Below, in pieces: positions 46,028 through 57,225 of a stretch of 64,000 nucleotides of DNA. The stretch is from Byssothecium circinans (lineage: Eukaryota > Ascomycota > Dothideomycetes > Pleosporales > Massarinaceae): positions 45,815-109,814 of the forward strand of contig ML976979.1 of assembly GCA_010015675.1 (NCBI GenBank), read 5' to 3'. The position numbers and the translations under genes are program-made. Position 1 is the first letter of the stretch. Each line of letters opens with the position of its first letter. Below the pieces are notes generated by a model that saw nothing but the letters and a program-made list of their open reading frames with translations, had not been told where the DNA came from and searched no databases.

Positions 46028-47187
46028 ATGATGTATCGCGTAGATTTACTGAGCATCGCGATGAGGTCTGGTTTCTGCATGTGGGCAATCGCATCTGCGT
46101 CGTTAGTTGCCGCCGATAGTCCTGGAGATCTTCACGCAGGGATCAATCCAACAACAAGTCTGAAGAGTGTCATAACTCCTCCTCCAGCCTTTCACGCTGA
46201 GCTTTTCAAAAGAGCTCTCGCGACGTGCGGGTATATTCGCGGAAACACAGGTACGAACATCTTCAACGTTAAGCATTTAGGAATGCATACGATGATTAAC
46301 AATGTGAACAGCATCACCGTTAACATGTGCAGACGGCTATAACTGCGTCACAACTTCCCACGCTCTCCGTGTGTTCGCATGCTGCAACAACATCGAATGC
46401 ATTCAAGACTGGGGTATCTGCCAGGAATATGGCGCCCAGAATTCCTACGATGGAGACATCTACTCTAGCATCTACGGCCAGATACTCAAATGGTACGCTC
46501 CAACCTTAGCGCAACCACTCTTTCTTGCGCCATGCTTACCAGAGCTGTAGCTCATCAGAAGCCCCCCATTGTTACCGCTATGCTCGTAGCTCTACGCGAG
46601 GAGCTTATTTTACGGATTACTCATACGCATGCGGAACGGCAACATCGGATATTCTTGTTCTCGCAACGGCCACGAACGGCAACCGAGATCCTGCTTCGGA
46701 GCCCACGGGCGCAGCCAGCAATTCCTATGCCTCAATCCCAGGCTACACCTACACGCCTTACGCGAGCGCGCCCTCCAGAGCCAGTAGCAGCAGTACCAAG
46801 AGCAAACTAAGCATCAGATCGATCGTGTTAATTGTCATCTTCGGCGGTGGGGCACTATTCGTTGCTCTGGTCGTCGGATACTTCTTCATCCATCAACGAC
46901 GCAAGCAGAACAGGAACAAAAAGAACAGCGCTTCCACACCCCAGCCGCCTCCAGCATATCCACCCATGGTCATAAACGGGCCAGGGCCCGTCTATCAGTG
47001 GAATAACGGTGCACCTGTTGGACCGCCGCCAAATGCGGCACTCTTCAAGCCACCGGAGATCGTGCCTACGGTTCATGAGATGACCGCGCCGGTACGACCG
47101 TTGCATGAAATGCCCGGAGGATATGATACGCCTGCAGGCGGGGTTGGACCTCTTTCTGATCTGCCTCCCACATGTGCGAAAGAGTAG
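46028..47187 (+). CDS. Cys-rich single-pass surface protein
   Basis: Probable plasma-membrane or wall-associated protein of unknown role. Three exons (introns 46251-46311 and 46493-46550) give 346 aa. Order: a signal peptide (FCMWAIASASLVAA), then an extracellular Cys-rich domain whose pattern (CGYIRGNTASPLTC, GYNCVTT, VFACCN, C-x5-C) recurs in fungal secreted proteins. A Ser/Thr-rich stalk follows, then one membrane helix (IVLIVIFGGGALFVALVVGYF), a basic stop-transfer HQRRKQNRNKK and a Pro-rich cytosolic tail containing PPPAYPP. The layout resembles sensor-like or mucin-like proteins, but no WSC consensus is complete. Both introns restore the Cys spacing. Start could also be Met at 46061, which keeps the signal peptide. 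Confidence 0.8.
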
Positions 47188-48735
47188 CATAAGGCAGCGA
47201 GCCAATAAGTTCGACCAGGCTAAATTTGTCGTCATCTTCAAGATGCAAAAGACGCATGAGGAGACGATTGTTAGAGAACTCTGGCTAAGAAAATTATGAA
47301 AATGAATTTTAACGAGACGTGCAAAGCCCAAGTAGTCACTAATCTGCGACTGTGCTAGCGAGTGGATATACGGAAGAACAAGTTGGTGATGATCTCGCAG
47401 TCCCGTGATCAACCCAACTCCGTCAATTAGCTCACCCAGCTTAAGTTACCTCTTGTAGATTCGCCACCTTACGTGTGTGTATATATATATGTGTGTGTGT
47501 GTGTACTTAATTATTCCAGATGGTTTAGTACTCTCCTTCCGGCCTCACATAGCGGGCATGGAGCGGATAGAGACTGGCATGATGCCAAATACCAATACCG
47601 AGGCTTACGCTTCGACCAGTGGATTGAGTATTACTGGAATAACGCCGTAATCGTAAGCATATCACGAGGTGGAAAGGCTCCGCATATTTCGGTGATACAG
47701 CGGTCGCACGCGGCATAGCCATACAACAAATGGCTTCTTGCATGAGCACTTCAATCAATAGCGCTGTAAAGAGGTGTTCAAGTTGGACTCTTAAAAGCCA
47801 TGAGGTTTTAGATTGTCAAGTTCACGAGGGCTGGGTAGGATAGTAGAGTTCTAGTAACGACAGGGCAGTACGAAACTAACCGCCAGATTTTGGGCTAGTT
47901 TAGCACATGTAATATATACCATGGTAAGCCCTAAGGGCGCGAGGGCAGGTACATACAGACGAAGCAGAGAATTAGGGGGAGACCACTGATATAACGGATG
48001 TGTAGCGGTAGTGGAAGCTATGAGGAATTGCATTGATTCTTGATAGCTGGTCAAAGGGGCGGCTTTTGTACTGTGCTAGCTTGCAGCGTACGTATACAGC
48101 TTAGGTAGGCTGACTGGGATGTGGCTCAAGAGTGTCCGAACCTTCCGGACACTTGACCAGGAACGTACTATTAATGTGACCATAACCATCACAGGATGTG
48201 ACCAACGACACAAGCACCTCTATAAGCCTAACATAACGGCAAGGACAGACAAAGGCTTCATGTACGGCCTATACTCAGGAACAGTATTTCGATGAATAAA
48301 TACATACCATGGTAGGCGGCACAGATACGTCACTTCTTGAGGCGAATTGTCTGTGGTTGTAGAACGAAGTTGGACCAAAAGCGGAGGTGTGGGAACAGCT
48401 ACCCATACCTTTGGTGTGGTGAAGTGGGACCTGTTGATTCGCTCGACAACGCCTCGGTGGTCTGCTACGGGTTAACCTCTAAATCCGGGCCATAGCTGCT
48501 GGTACCGTCGCTGAAACTGAGCAGAAATGAATTCACCAACCAATCGTGCCTTTTGGAGATGTAGCTCCTGTGCTTCCCTTCTGAATGCCAATACTTAGTC
48601 AGTAGGCATCCTGGCTCAGCAATCTCCGCAGCGGATTCTTATGCCAGAACCTTGGTTATCTGCATGAACATTCATTATTCCCTTTAGGCTGACAATACCA
48701 TTATCCACTTAGACAAACGGCATTTAGACCCTCTA
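47188..48735. other. intergenic, no gene seen
   Basis: 1.55 kb between converging genes with no supported reading frame. It holds a mixed dinucleotide tract near 47472 and a short inverted repeat (AGTGTCCG/CGGACACT) near 48130. Confidence 0.6.
47472..47504 (+). repeat. (GT)n(AT)n(GT)n dinucleotide tract
   Basis: GTGTGTGT, then ATATATATAT, then GTGTGTGTGTGTGT without interruption. Confidence 0.9.
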
Positions 48736-50481
48736 TTACACGAGTACTATATCTCTGATTGAGAAGGATTCGTCTTCACACCCCTGACCATCCATCATGC
48801 CATGCACGTAACACTCGCCAATAAACTCATGATGACCATCTTTACGATTTCTCAACACATACCAGACCTGTCCCCCCAGAAGAAGACTGATTTCGTCATC
48901 TATCTGAGCGGCTGCCGGTCCCAGTCCAATAAAGCCCCGACTAGTTTCGAACAACCTTCTCCCGAACGTCATCATCGTTGTATCGACAAGCATCCAGCTC
49001 TGCCTTTGACGTTCTTCAGCAGTCATATTGTTCCTATCCTGCCCAACCAATTCCCAATCTATGGCGAATCCCCGCGATAAGTCAGAATCGCTTCGAAGGT
49101 CTCGTCGTCCTATATCAGCTACCATAGTGTGATTGAATGCTTCCATTATCGTCTCTCCGGTAAAGTACAGTTTGCTTGCGTTTTCTGGTATCCATGATCG
49201 CTCAGTGTCGAGCTCTCTAGCGGCTTGATTCCACTCGCATATACTTGATACTCGTATTATGTGGTCAAGTAATGATCCTTGGAGACATAGATGCGAGCCA
49301 TCGATGTAGCAGTATCCATTACACATCCCGCTAGCATTGTAGGCGTTCTTACTTCCTCCGTATGCATCTGAGTTTAAGACCTTTTCAAAAGGATGCAGGG
49401 CTACTCGAAACGTCCAATCCGGTGCCCAGGAGGGCAATGTCCTCATATGTTGGTGCTCAAAGGCCGTGCCTGGTGCTGATCTCCATACCTCACCGAGGAA
49501 ATCCAGGGAATGATCGTTCGACTTCGAGATGCAAAAATGGACAATGTCCCTGTAGACTGCTGGGACAGGCTTTGTATAATCCGGAACTATGTCGTCCTCG
49601 TACACGTCCATGGCCATTCCTAGGGCTGCGTACAACTTGTCGCGAGGATCTTCGCATTCGTATGCTCGGATAAGTCGAAGGACACGTAACAATCGAAGAT
49701 TTACACCATCTTCCCTGTCTTTCCGAAAATCGTCAAGAAGGATGGCCATGCTGTCGTCGAAATCAATACTCATACCGGAGCTTTGGTAGTGCGTGACGTG
49801 ATGGGGGATCCGAAGGGCTGCTCGTAGATAGGTCCAGTCAATACTGCGGCTCCCGCAAAATAGAATCGTGCGCACAGGGTTGGCAATGGTTCCCTCTTGA
49901 ACTATCCATGCTCTTTTCCACCAAGGCCGACGGCATATCATGCGTAATGCCTCCAGCGCCCTCTGTTCTTCCGAGCCGCGAGGGTCAGAAGAGATATTTG
50001 TGACTGCTAACTCCTCGGACCCATCAAACTGTTCTTTTAATCCATCAAATCTCGCCTTCCATTCCTTCATTTTATCGAACGCCAGATCGCTATCATGTGC
50101 AGCTGGGCCAAGCCAGATCGCAACCATCTCCGCTGAACGGTATATTGTATTCATAAGTCGGACTTGCCTGCTGCGCTCATGAACGTCTGCCTGGTTGATA
50201 CATATCGAATCTGCCCAGAACATCATGCTTCGTTCTCTTACGAAGATGAAAATGGCATCAATGGCCTCGGCCAGGTTTACAGTGATAGGAATCTCAGCAC
50301 CATTCATAAGGATAACTCTTGATAGATTTTTGCATCCCCACGTGTAGGAAAGCGCTATATATGGCGGAGCTTTCTCAACCTCGACTGTGACTATCTGACA
50401 TGTTGGGTCGGGACCGGGTAGGAACTTGATCAGTCTAATGGCTCGGCTGGACTGGAGAGGCTCATATGAGAATCTTGCCAT
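48736..50481 (-). CDS. HET-domain (heterokaryon incompatibility) protein
   Basis: 581 aa in a single exon from ATG 50481. The three HET blocks are clear: APPYIALSYTWG, then WADSICINQADVHERSRQV with LMNTIYRSAEMVAIWLG, then WWKRAWIVQE. The rest resembles other HET proteins (ARDKLYAALG-type motif present as DPRDKLYAALGMA) with a beta-rich C-terminus ending near GECYVHGMMDGQ. HET domains trigger cell death in vegetative incompatibility in several fungi, but most paralogues have no known role, so only the domain is certain. A 703-bp palindromic element begins 66 bp upstream of its start. Confidence 0.92.
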   Translation of the reverse strand: MARFSYEPLQSSRAIRLIKFLPGPDPTCQIVTVEVEKAPPYIALSYTWGCKNLSRVILMNGAEIPITVNLAEAIDAIFIFVRERSMMFWADSICINQADVHERSRQVRLMNTIYRSAEMVAIWLGPAAHDSDLAFDKMKEWKARFDGLKEQFDGSEELAVTNISSDPRGSEEQRALEALRMICRRPWWKRAWIVQEGTIANPVRTILFCGSRSIDWTYLRAALRIPHHVTHYQSSGMSIDFDDSMAILLDDFRKDREDGVNLRLLRVLRLIRAYECEDPRDKLYAALGMAMDVYEDDIVPDYTKPVPAVYRDIVHFCISKSNDHSLDFLGEVWRSAPGTAFEHQHMRTLPSWAPDWTFRVALHPFEKVLNSDAYGGSKNAYNASGMCNGYCYIDGSHLCLQGSLLDHIIRVSSICEWNQAARELDTERSWIPENASKLYFTGETIMEAFNHTMVADIGRRDLRSDSDLSRGFAIDWELVGQDRNNMTAEERQRQSWMLVDTTMMTFGRRLFETSRGFIGLGPAAAQIDDEISLLLGGQVWYVLRNRKDGHHEFIGECYVHGMMDGQGCEDESFSIRDIVLV

Positions 50482-50546
50482 TTTCTCGATTTAGGGCGTC
50501 GTTGACGGGTTCTAGCTTTCAATTATATTAGGCTAGATAATCGGTA

Positions 50547-51249
50547 CCGTGTCCGTGCGCGTAACGCCCGGATTCGCGTAACGCCCGCCTTTTACTAGGA
50601 AAATTAAAGAAAATAAGTAACTTTAAAGCTATATAACTTTTTAATTACTTTTTCTTTTTAAAAGCTTCCTTAACTAAAGTTATAGAGAAAAACTATCTTT
50701 ATAACTTTAAAATTTTAGTTTTTTAATAATAATTAGTTTAAAGAAAAAAGTATAAAAGTACTAAAACTTAAGTCTTTAAAATTAAAAAATAATATTTTTT
50801 TAGAAGTAAAGTATACTATTTAGAATATATTTTATATTAGGTTCTTTTTAATAAAATAACTACTTAAGAAGATATATTATCTTTCCTAATTTTCTTATAT
50901 AAAAAAGGTTAAAAGATAGTATAACTTCCTAGTTAATAGTTTTATTAGAAAAAACCTAATATAAAATATATTCTAAATAGTATACTTTACTTCTAAAAAA
51001 ATATTATTTTTTAATTTTAAAGACTTAAGTTTTAGTACTTTTATACTTTTTTCTTTAAACTAATTATTATTAAAAAACTAAAATTTTAAAGTTATAAAGA
51101 TAGTTTTTCTCTATAACTTTAGTTAAGGAAGCTTTTAAAAAGAAAAAGTAATTAAAAAGTTATATAGCTTTAAAGTTACTTATTTTCTTTAATTTTCCTA
51201 GTAAAAGGCGGGCGTTACGCGAATCCGGGCGTTACGCGCACGGACACGC
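50547..51249. mobile_element. palindromic MITE / foldback element, TA-flanked
   Basis: Near-perfect inverted repeat centred at about 50898. The outer 290 or so bases of each arm pair without indels; the inner part is imperfect. The ends are GC-rich (CCGTGTCCGTGCGCG...), and each arm carries two direct copies of CGCGTAACGCCCG (50558-50570 and 50575-50587 on the left). The interior is almost all A and T. It is bounded by TA on both sides (50545-50546 and 51250-51251), as expected of Tc1/mariner/pogo-type insertion. No transposase frame is present. The AT bias fits RIP mutation of an older repeat (inference). Confidence 0.85.
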
Positions 51250-51908
51250 TAGCGTGTGGCTGTCTTCGTCCGTTCGTCCGTCGAGAATAGCAGTGGTAGC
51301 TATCGAGATTGCTGCAGCTATTAGTGGGAGAGTACACCGTGTTGCGTGGGAAAATGGAATGTGGAAGAGCAACGGTGTGAGAGGTGGGCGGTTGGGATAG
51401 ACTACGGTTGGATCACGTGGGTGGGGCAGGTTTTGTGGCGGAGCAAGGCTCAATGAAACTCATAGTTGCTTCGGGTACAGTGGCGCTTGTGGCCTAACAT
51501 GTAGCGAGGATGTGATTATATCATTAAGCTCGAACCCCATGTCTCTGGTGCAGCACTTGAGTCAAAGCTGAGAGCGGACGGCAGTCTTGCACGTGACATC
51601 GCGTTCTAGCGTCAACAAGAAGTGTTTGATTAAGCATTGGGGAGATTGAGTTTCCCTGGTCTGAGTCTGTTCCACAAGTTGTTACTCCATAATGAATTAA
51701 GGACGTCGTAATGGCTGGATTAGAGCGTGAACAAAGGTAGTAGAAAGGTTTCGTGGTCTTTAGTGACTCGAGTCCAATATTTATGGCGCGTGAACTCCGC
51801 GTACGGCGTTTGCAACTTTACTATTGATATTTTCCTCCATCGGGTATCCCCGCCAACGCTCTCTAGATCCTTTCTTTCCTCGCCGTCCTTGAATCTCACC
51901 TCTTGTTT
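51250..51908. other. intergenic, no gene seen
   Basis: 659 bp from the palindromic element to the next gene. GC returns to the local norm at once. Nothing else recognised. Confidence 0.6.
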
Positions 51909-52943
51909 ATGGGCATGGCAGAAGAGCAACCCTCTCTACGCTCCAAAAAGAGCAAACGCTCCCTGCGCTCATTGAAATCGCTCCATTCGTCCAAACAAGG
52001 CGTCATGAACACTTTTCTTCGCACCAATCGCTCCCCCACACCAAAAATCCCTCCTCACCTTCAAATACAACCGCCCAGCACCCTCGGACTGTTCCCGAAC
52101 GCAACTGCAGGAGCATTCATACCGTCACCCTCGCCCCACCGGATCGCCGTCGAGCTCTCAAACTTCCCGCCCAATTTCGTCAAAGCTGATATCGTGCACT
52201 TGTTCAAAGACTTCCATATCCTCGAAGAGTTCGCGCTGCCAAAGACGACGCGCTTTGCATATCCCTTCCGCGCGACCATATATCTTGGCTGTCCAGAGCA
52301 GGCGCGCAGAGCCGTCATGATGTTGGACGGAACGGTGTGTGGGGGTAGAAAGATATCAGTAACGTTGAAGGAGAGTGAAGTGAGGAAGAGAGCGCAAGAG
52401 ATTGACCATCTCGCCGATGGACTGAAATTTGCTATCATCAGTACGTTTTGTTCACGTAAATCCGAGGCCAACGGAAAGCACTAACAGATTGTAGACACCG
52501 CGCGCACATACTTCCCGCACCTCAGGCCTGCCATCCTTGAGGTTCGCGAATTTGCCAAAGACAACGAAAACTATGCTTTTCTTCAAGCCCGTCACCCGGT
52601 CACTCTTACTGAAAGTACCCTGGAAGAGCACATCATGCACAGTCAGAACATGGCAGCTTGGGTCTTCGTCGCTGGAGGGATGGCAGAGTTGGACATGGAA
52701 AAGAATAAGGAGACATATGATGTTCGGCTAGAGGCGCTGAAGGATCTTGCACTGGAATTGGAGAAGCAGGGTGTGATGAGGTCGGCTTGGACAAAGTGGG
52801 ACGGAAGGCTTGTTTTGGATCAAAGCGTTCAGCCCGTGGAGCAGAAGGAAGAGGTGGTAAGAGCTCCGACGCCTTTCGAGCGGGTATTCGGTATTGGCAA
52901 GGTGAAGAGCCAGCCTTCCAGAGGCCCTTCTAGGGCTGCTTGA
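51909..52943 (+). CDS. hypothetical protein with RRM-like fold
   Basis: Two exons (intron 52441-52494, with CTAAC before the acceptor) give 326 aa. The first 30 residues are very basic (LRSKKSKRSLRSLKSLHSSK). Residues 75-150 look like a divergent RNA-recognition motif: HRIAVELSNFPPNF, VKADIVHLFKDFHIL, then GGRKISVTLKE, but the RNP aromatic residues are poorly kept. The C-terminal half is helical and charged, ending in a Ser/Pro-rich tail. RNA binding is possible, not shown. The start is the first ATG of the frame; a second Met two codons later is equally possible. Confidence 0.78.
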
Positions 52944-53555
52944 GGATGTTGGGAGCCGGTGGGTTGGTTTGGAAAGTAATGTCGTTGGATAGAGTGTGAT
53001 ATTACGACACGTATAGAGCTCTCATGCGCCTCTTGGAACGTGTTCGATGGTGGAACAGAGCGCCTTACTCCGTGATCGTGAATTTTGTAATTCAACAGAA
53101 GGGAACCCTATCTTCTTCGCAAAACATACCAGCTGACATTACCACAGTAACTCTACATATAGGGACATTGACGCGCATCACGCGCACGGACACGTTATCC
53201 GACGGCAATACCGGTATGAATGCGGGGCCTGTTCGAGAAAATGCAAGACTACGAACACCATCGTTATGAGTCCAAATTCCAGCTCAAGGGGTGACTCCGT
53301 CATTGGCAAACAAGATGAGAGTTTATCAAGGCCACCAATTTGAGCCTTTGCCCGTACCAGACGTCTTCAACGATGACTCCGCCTTTCGGCTCGCCCTGCT
53401 TCGCAACCTGGGCGAAGGCCTCTCCGACGTAACACTGCAACAGATGTTTGCCAATCTCACTTCCTTCTCGCGACGTTGTACAACAATCCACAAGCGCTCG
53501 TCAGACAAGCTTTTGCTCCAGCGCAGACCTGAGAATTTGTCATACAACATGAATG
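52944..53555. other. convergent intergenic region
   Basis: Between converging genes. A plus-strand frame (53315-53584) runs into the GT2 3' end but has no motif, so it is not called. Confidence 0.55.
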
Positions 53556-55381
53556 CTACTTGCGCTTGCTGTCGTCCTCGCTAACAATTCGCGTTTTTCC
53601 CCACCGGAAATCATCCAAGTGATACAGAGAGTAGAGCACGACTGTCATGCCCACATAAGGACCGAAAGCGTTACACATAATGGCACCGATCACATATTGA
53701 ATGGCTTCTTTCAATGACCTCGGAGACATTAAGACAATTGAAAGGTTCCATATATCGCGGAATGTAACAAGGGCGAAGAACATCATGCCCGTTTGAGGAT
53801 CAAAATCCTCTCCTAGTTCTCTGAATTAGCATCAAATGAGGGGTTTACGGTGTTAGGGTACATACGGAACCAGCGAGAAAGAAACATGGATAATGTAACG
53901 ATCCAGTCAAATGTTGAGGCTATTGCCGCTAACCTTTCAACCCATCCAGTCGTTTTCCTGATTGCGAGAAGGACGTCGCTTGTTATTGGCCCCAGCGTCC
54001 ACCGCCGACGCTGGCTAAGGAATACCGGAAATGATTGTGGGACGGAGGTGAAGGCCCGCGCGGTGAGACATTGACGAACTTCGACGTCGGCGTTTTCGCG
54101 AAGAACTAGACAGACATGGTCTCTATCCTCGCTCATCATTGATCGAATGGTTCGGAAGAGGCCATCCTTTTCCTTCGGATAGTACCCAAACTGCCGTAGT
54201 ATTTCATCTCCGCAAGTGCTCTCAATTACTCGAAGAAGCTGACAACATCCTGGAAGGCAGGTGACCTTTCTACTAGTGAGGTCTTGCCGAAGGCGCCGGC
54301 GATGCTGTCCGATGGCGTATTCTGCGTTTTGATAAAGATAGGGAATCGAGTATGGCTTGGACGTTGTAAAGTCCGCGAGAACGTAGCCACTTACTCCAAC
54401 CACCTGTTCACCTTCTCTCACGGTTTGCATGAGGTTAAGGACGCACTCTGCGTCCAATCGGGTATCCGCATCCATGCCAACGACGTATTCCACAGACGGC
54501 ATCGAGGCTTTGATGAGGAAATCCGAAAGTTGAACAAAGAATCCAGGGGAGAGGATGCCGGTGGATGGTTTTGTATTGCGTTGGTTGAACTTGTGCAGGA
54601 ATGATCGGACAAGAATAATGCCATCTCTTTTCCCGCGATTCTCTGCTTTGATGATGCAGAAAACCGGCAGCCCTCTGAATTCCCCCTGAACAACCTCGAC
54701 ATTCATTTCACTACCATCCCATGACGTGTAAGCCTCTCGGGCAAGAGTCCTTGATGGGCGCTCAATGACGTCCTGCGTAAGATGTTCCGCTGTGGTCTTT
54801 GTCATGCCCTTGCCCTTGCATCGCCCATCGCAAACGATGATGATGGCCTTGCTGTGGGCATCGAGATGTTTTTGCTCGGCGAGGGAGTTCAATGAGTTCA
54901 TCAACTCTGCATACGTTTCATTGTAACACGGAAGCAGATAAACGAGATTCTCCAACGTTTCCGGGACTTTGGGTTGGCGTGGGTTTGCTCTTCTGATGGG
55001 ATAAGCGATCACTATTGTCAAAATTTCGACGAAATCTATCAGTGGCCTGAGGAAATATATCGGAAGTAGTATCCAATAGAACTTCGAGATGTACATCGAC
55101 ATATAGATGAGGGTAAAGCTGCGGAAACTCGAGTTAGACACAAGTAATAAAGGCTGTAAATTTCGAGAAGACTTTCATACTCACTTTACCGAGAAAAAGA
55201 TAGACAAGAACACATATTTCTCGAGTCGTAGTCGTCGCGCGTTAATAGAGGGAAGATGCTCAATAGCCTTCCGCAGGCCCCGAGAAGAAAGAGAAAAGTT
55301 TCTCTTCCCAAGCTTGGTTGGAATACTCTTGTGGCTGGTGGCGATGATCCCACTAGGTATCGCGGGCCTGGATAACTCCAT
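53556..55381 (-). CDS. chitin-synthase-related GT2 polysaccharide synthase
   Basis: Processive membrane glycosyltransferase. Three exons (introns 55184-55119 and 53865-53819) give 570 aa. Membrane segments at both ends flank a GT2 core: LPCYNETYAELMNSL, VCDGRCKGKG, ENRGKRDG, VVGMDADTRLD (acceptor-side Asp motif), TCLPGCCQLLRV, SEDRDH and SQRRRWTLG. These are chitin/hyaluronan-synthase-type motifs, but the protein is far shorter than true chitin synthases and lacks a myosin or Cyt-b5 domain. The C-terminal exon ends DDFRWGKTR, as in related synthases. Intron 2 keeps frame only if the second AG of CAGAG is used. Product (chitin-like, hyaluronan-like or other) cannot be read from sequence; the UDP-HexNAc dehydrogenase and deacetylase nearby suggest a modified HexNAc polymer. 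Confidence 0.88.
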
Positions 55382-55752
55382 TGCTTTTCTTGATGGTGTG
55401 TGAACTGGGGTAAAAGATGTGCAGATGTACTAGCTGAGGTACTGAGAGAACGGACAAACGTCTTACTTAGTCGTCACGGAATTTATACTCACCCAATACC
55501 TACGAGGGGGTAACGTGTGCGGGCCGGCGCCCTCCCTGCTAGTTTGCCCTTATTTTATATAAGAAAACTTGTCGTCTGTTTTGACTTTAAGAAATCAGGG
55601 TGTGACGATTCTCGCCACATGCCTCTACTCCAATTCACGTCCGAGCCGGCGCCACGTCGCACCGATAACACATCGCTGAAACCATCGGCCCAACATCTTT
55701 CTAGATTAAGTTTTAATACCCCTAAGCACCTCGGCCTTATCTACCCGACGGT
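55382..55752. other. upstream region of the GT2 gene
   Basis: 371 bp between the GT2 start and the target-site duplication of the hAT-type element. It should contain the GT2 promoter; no gene seen. Confidence 0.55.
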
Positions 55753-55760
55753 ATATGAGC

Positions 55761-56168
55761 CAGTGATCAGTATGGATGGAAAATTTCCATGTTCCACTCA
55801 ATCCTTCCATCCATATGAGTCCATGGAATTCCATGGGGTTGTTTGAGAGCTGTTTCAAGTGAATCTCGTCGCCGTACTAGTCCTATATCGTAGTAGATCG
55901 TTTGGAGTGGGTGGAGTAGTGACTCGCGTTTCAGAACTGTGTCACCTCATCTTATCAAGCTCATCACGGTTGACTCGGCCACATTAACCATCTGATCCAC
56001 CCCACGTCGAATCCTTGTGATTAGACTCAGCGCTAAATGGATTGTTTTGAAACAGTGGATAACGCTAACAAAGTATAAACAACCTTGGCAAGGTAAACAA
56101 TTCCATGGAAATCCATGGATGAGATGGAATCCACGTATGGAGCCAACTTCCACCCATACTGATCACTG
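55761..56168. mobile_element. non-autonomous hAT-type MITE, 408 bp
   Basis: Terminal inverted repeats of 15 bp (CAGTGATCAGTATGG at the left, its exact complement at the right) are flanked by a perfect 8-bp duplication, ATATGAGC (55753-55760 and 56169-56176). An 8-bp duplication with CAG-starting ends is the hAT signature. The subterminal regions also contain CCATGGAATTCCATGG-like palindromic units. No transposase frame is present. Confidence 0.9.
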
Positions 56169-56176
56169 ATATGAGC

Positions 56177-57225
56177 CCTCTATAGTACCTAGATAGTTCT
56201 GTAGTTTTAATTGTCCTTTCGTACGAGACCTATTGATTAATTCTACTTCCTAGTTCACGTGCTCGGACCTTTTGTGCCTCTGTGATCATTCGGATCCGAC
56301 TCTGAGCCGTACTGAAGCTAGTGTCGGTCGGCGTCGTTACACCGGCGCGCCAGGCTGTGTTGACTTTCGACGGTAAAAGAAAAAGGCCGAGAACAAGCCT
56401 ACTCAGTGAGCACCGACCACCGGCCCTATTGGTTGTTCGGCGGCTCCGTAGCACGACGAGTACAGTCCCGGTGCCTAGCGCCATCTTTAGTCCTGCAATC
56501 CCACTAAAGCGCGCTAAATCTCTATTTACGAGGGTTAAAACGCGGCTACTAAGCTAACTTACGGGCCGTCCTACTCTGACCGGCTGAACACCGACGGAAA
56601 TATCTTGATCAAGTACTCTTTCTTCTTTGGACGGATTAATTAGATGTGGCAGTCTGTAACGTAAGCGCCACATTCTAGCGGTTTCACTTTTTACGACCAA
56701 TTTACTCATTCTCCGCATTTCCGCTAGGCTGGTCAATGGTAAGATGGGGGGCGGGCAGGAGGATAAGGTTTAAGTTTTGCCGACACTAAGAGTCTAGCAC
56801 GCCACCATAATGAGACCTATCCCTGTATGGATATCTACTGAGGCTTTTTTAGAGCCTGTTTTCGACCAAGCCTTGAAACGGGCCTTACAGCTAATCAATC
56901 TATCTCATTCTTGGCGCGTAAAGTCTTCCACCTCTTTGTACGCGTCCGATTCTCACTGACACGCTCTATAGATTAGAGGACGGTAAAACTGGCCTACTAA
57001 AATAGCGTACGCACGGTAGACGCATTGATATATACCAACCAGAATCGACCTAGCGTAGTCTCCACTGTCGTGGCGTTACGCCTCGCACTAACAATAATTA
57101 TGCCGGATACCACAGTACGGATGCATTGACAGGTGCTCCAAGCTCCCACTCTTTCACTTATAATCTACTCGGCTATTCCACGAACGGCTCGATCACCAAA
57201 GGTCACTCAATCCACACCAGCAAAT
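56177..57225. other. intergenic, possible degraded repeat
   Basis: About 1 kb with no frame of interest, between the MITE and the sugar dehydrogenase. The sequence looks composition-biased and may be an old mutated repeat, but I could identify no element. The last 100 bp should hold the dehydrogenase promoter. Confidence 0.5.

Noticed and set aside
48130..48156. stem-loop with 8-bp arms as a terminator or RNA gene
   Set aside because: Too short and isolated; no gene context supports a function.
50547..51249. palindrome as a replication origin or centromere piece
   Set aside because: AT-richness alone is weak evidence; exact inverted arms and the TA flank fit a mobile element better.
53315..53584. 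plus-strand frame of about 89 codons with some protein-like look
   Set aside because: No motif, and it overlaps the GT2 3' end on the other strand; not enough to call a gene.
56177..57120. old retrotransposon or LINE relic
   Set aside because: Composition looks mutated, but no reverse transcriptase, gag, terminal repeat or other element feature could be recognised.
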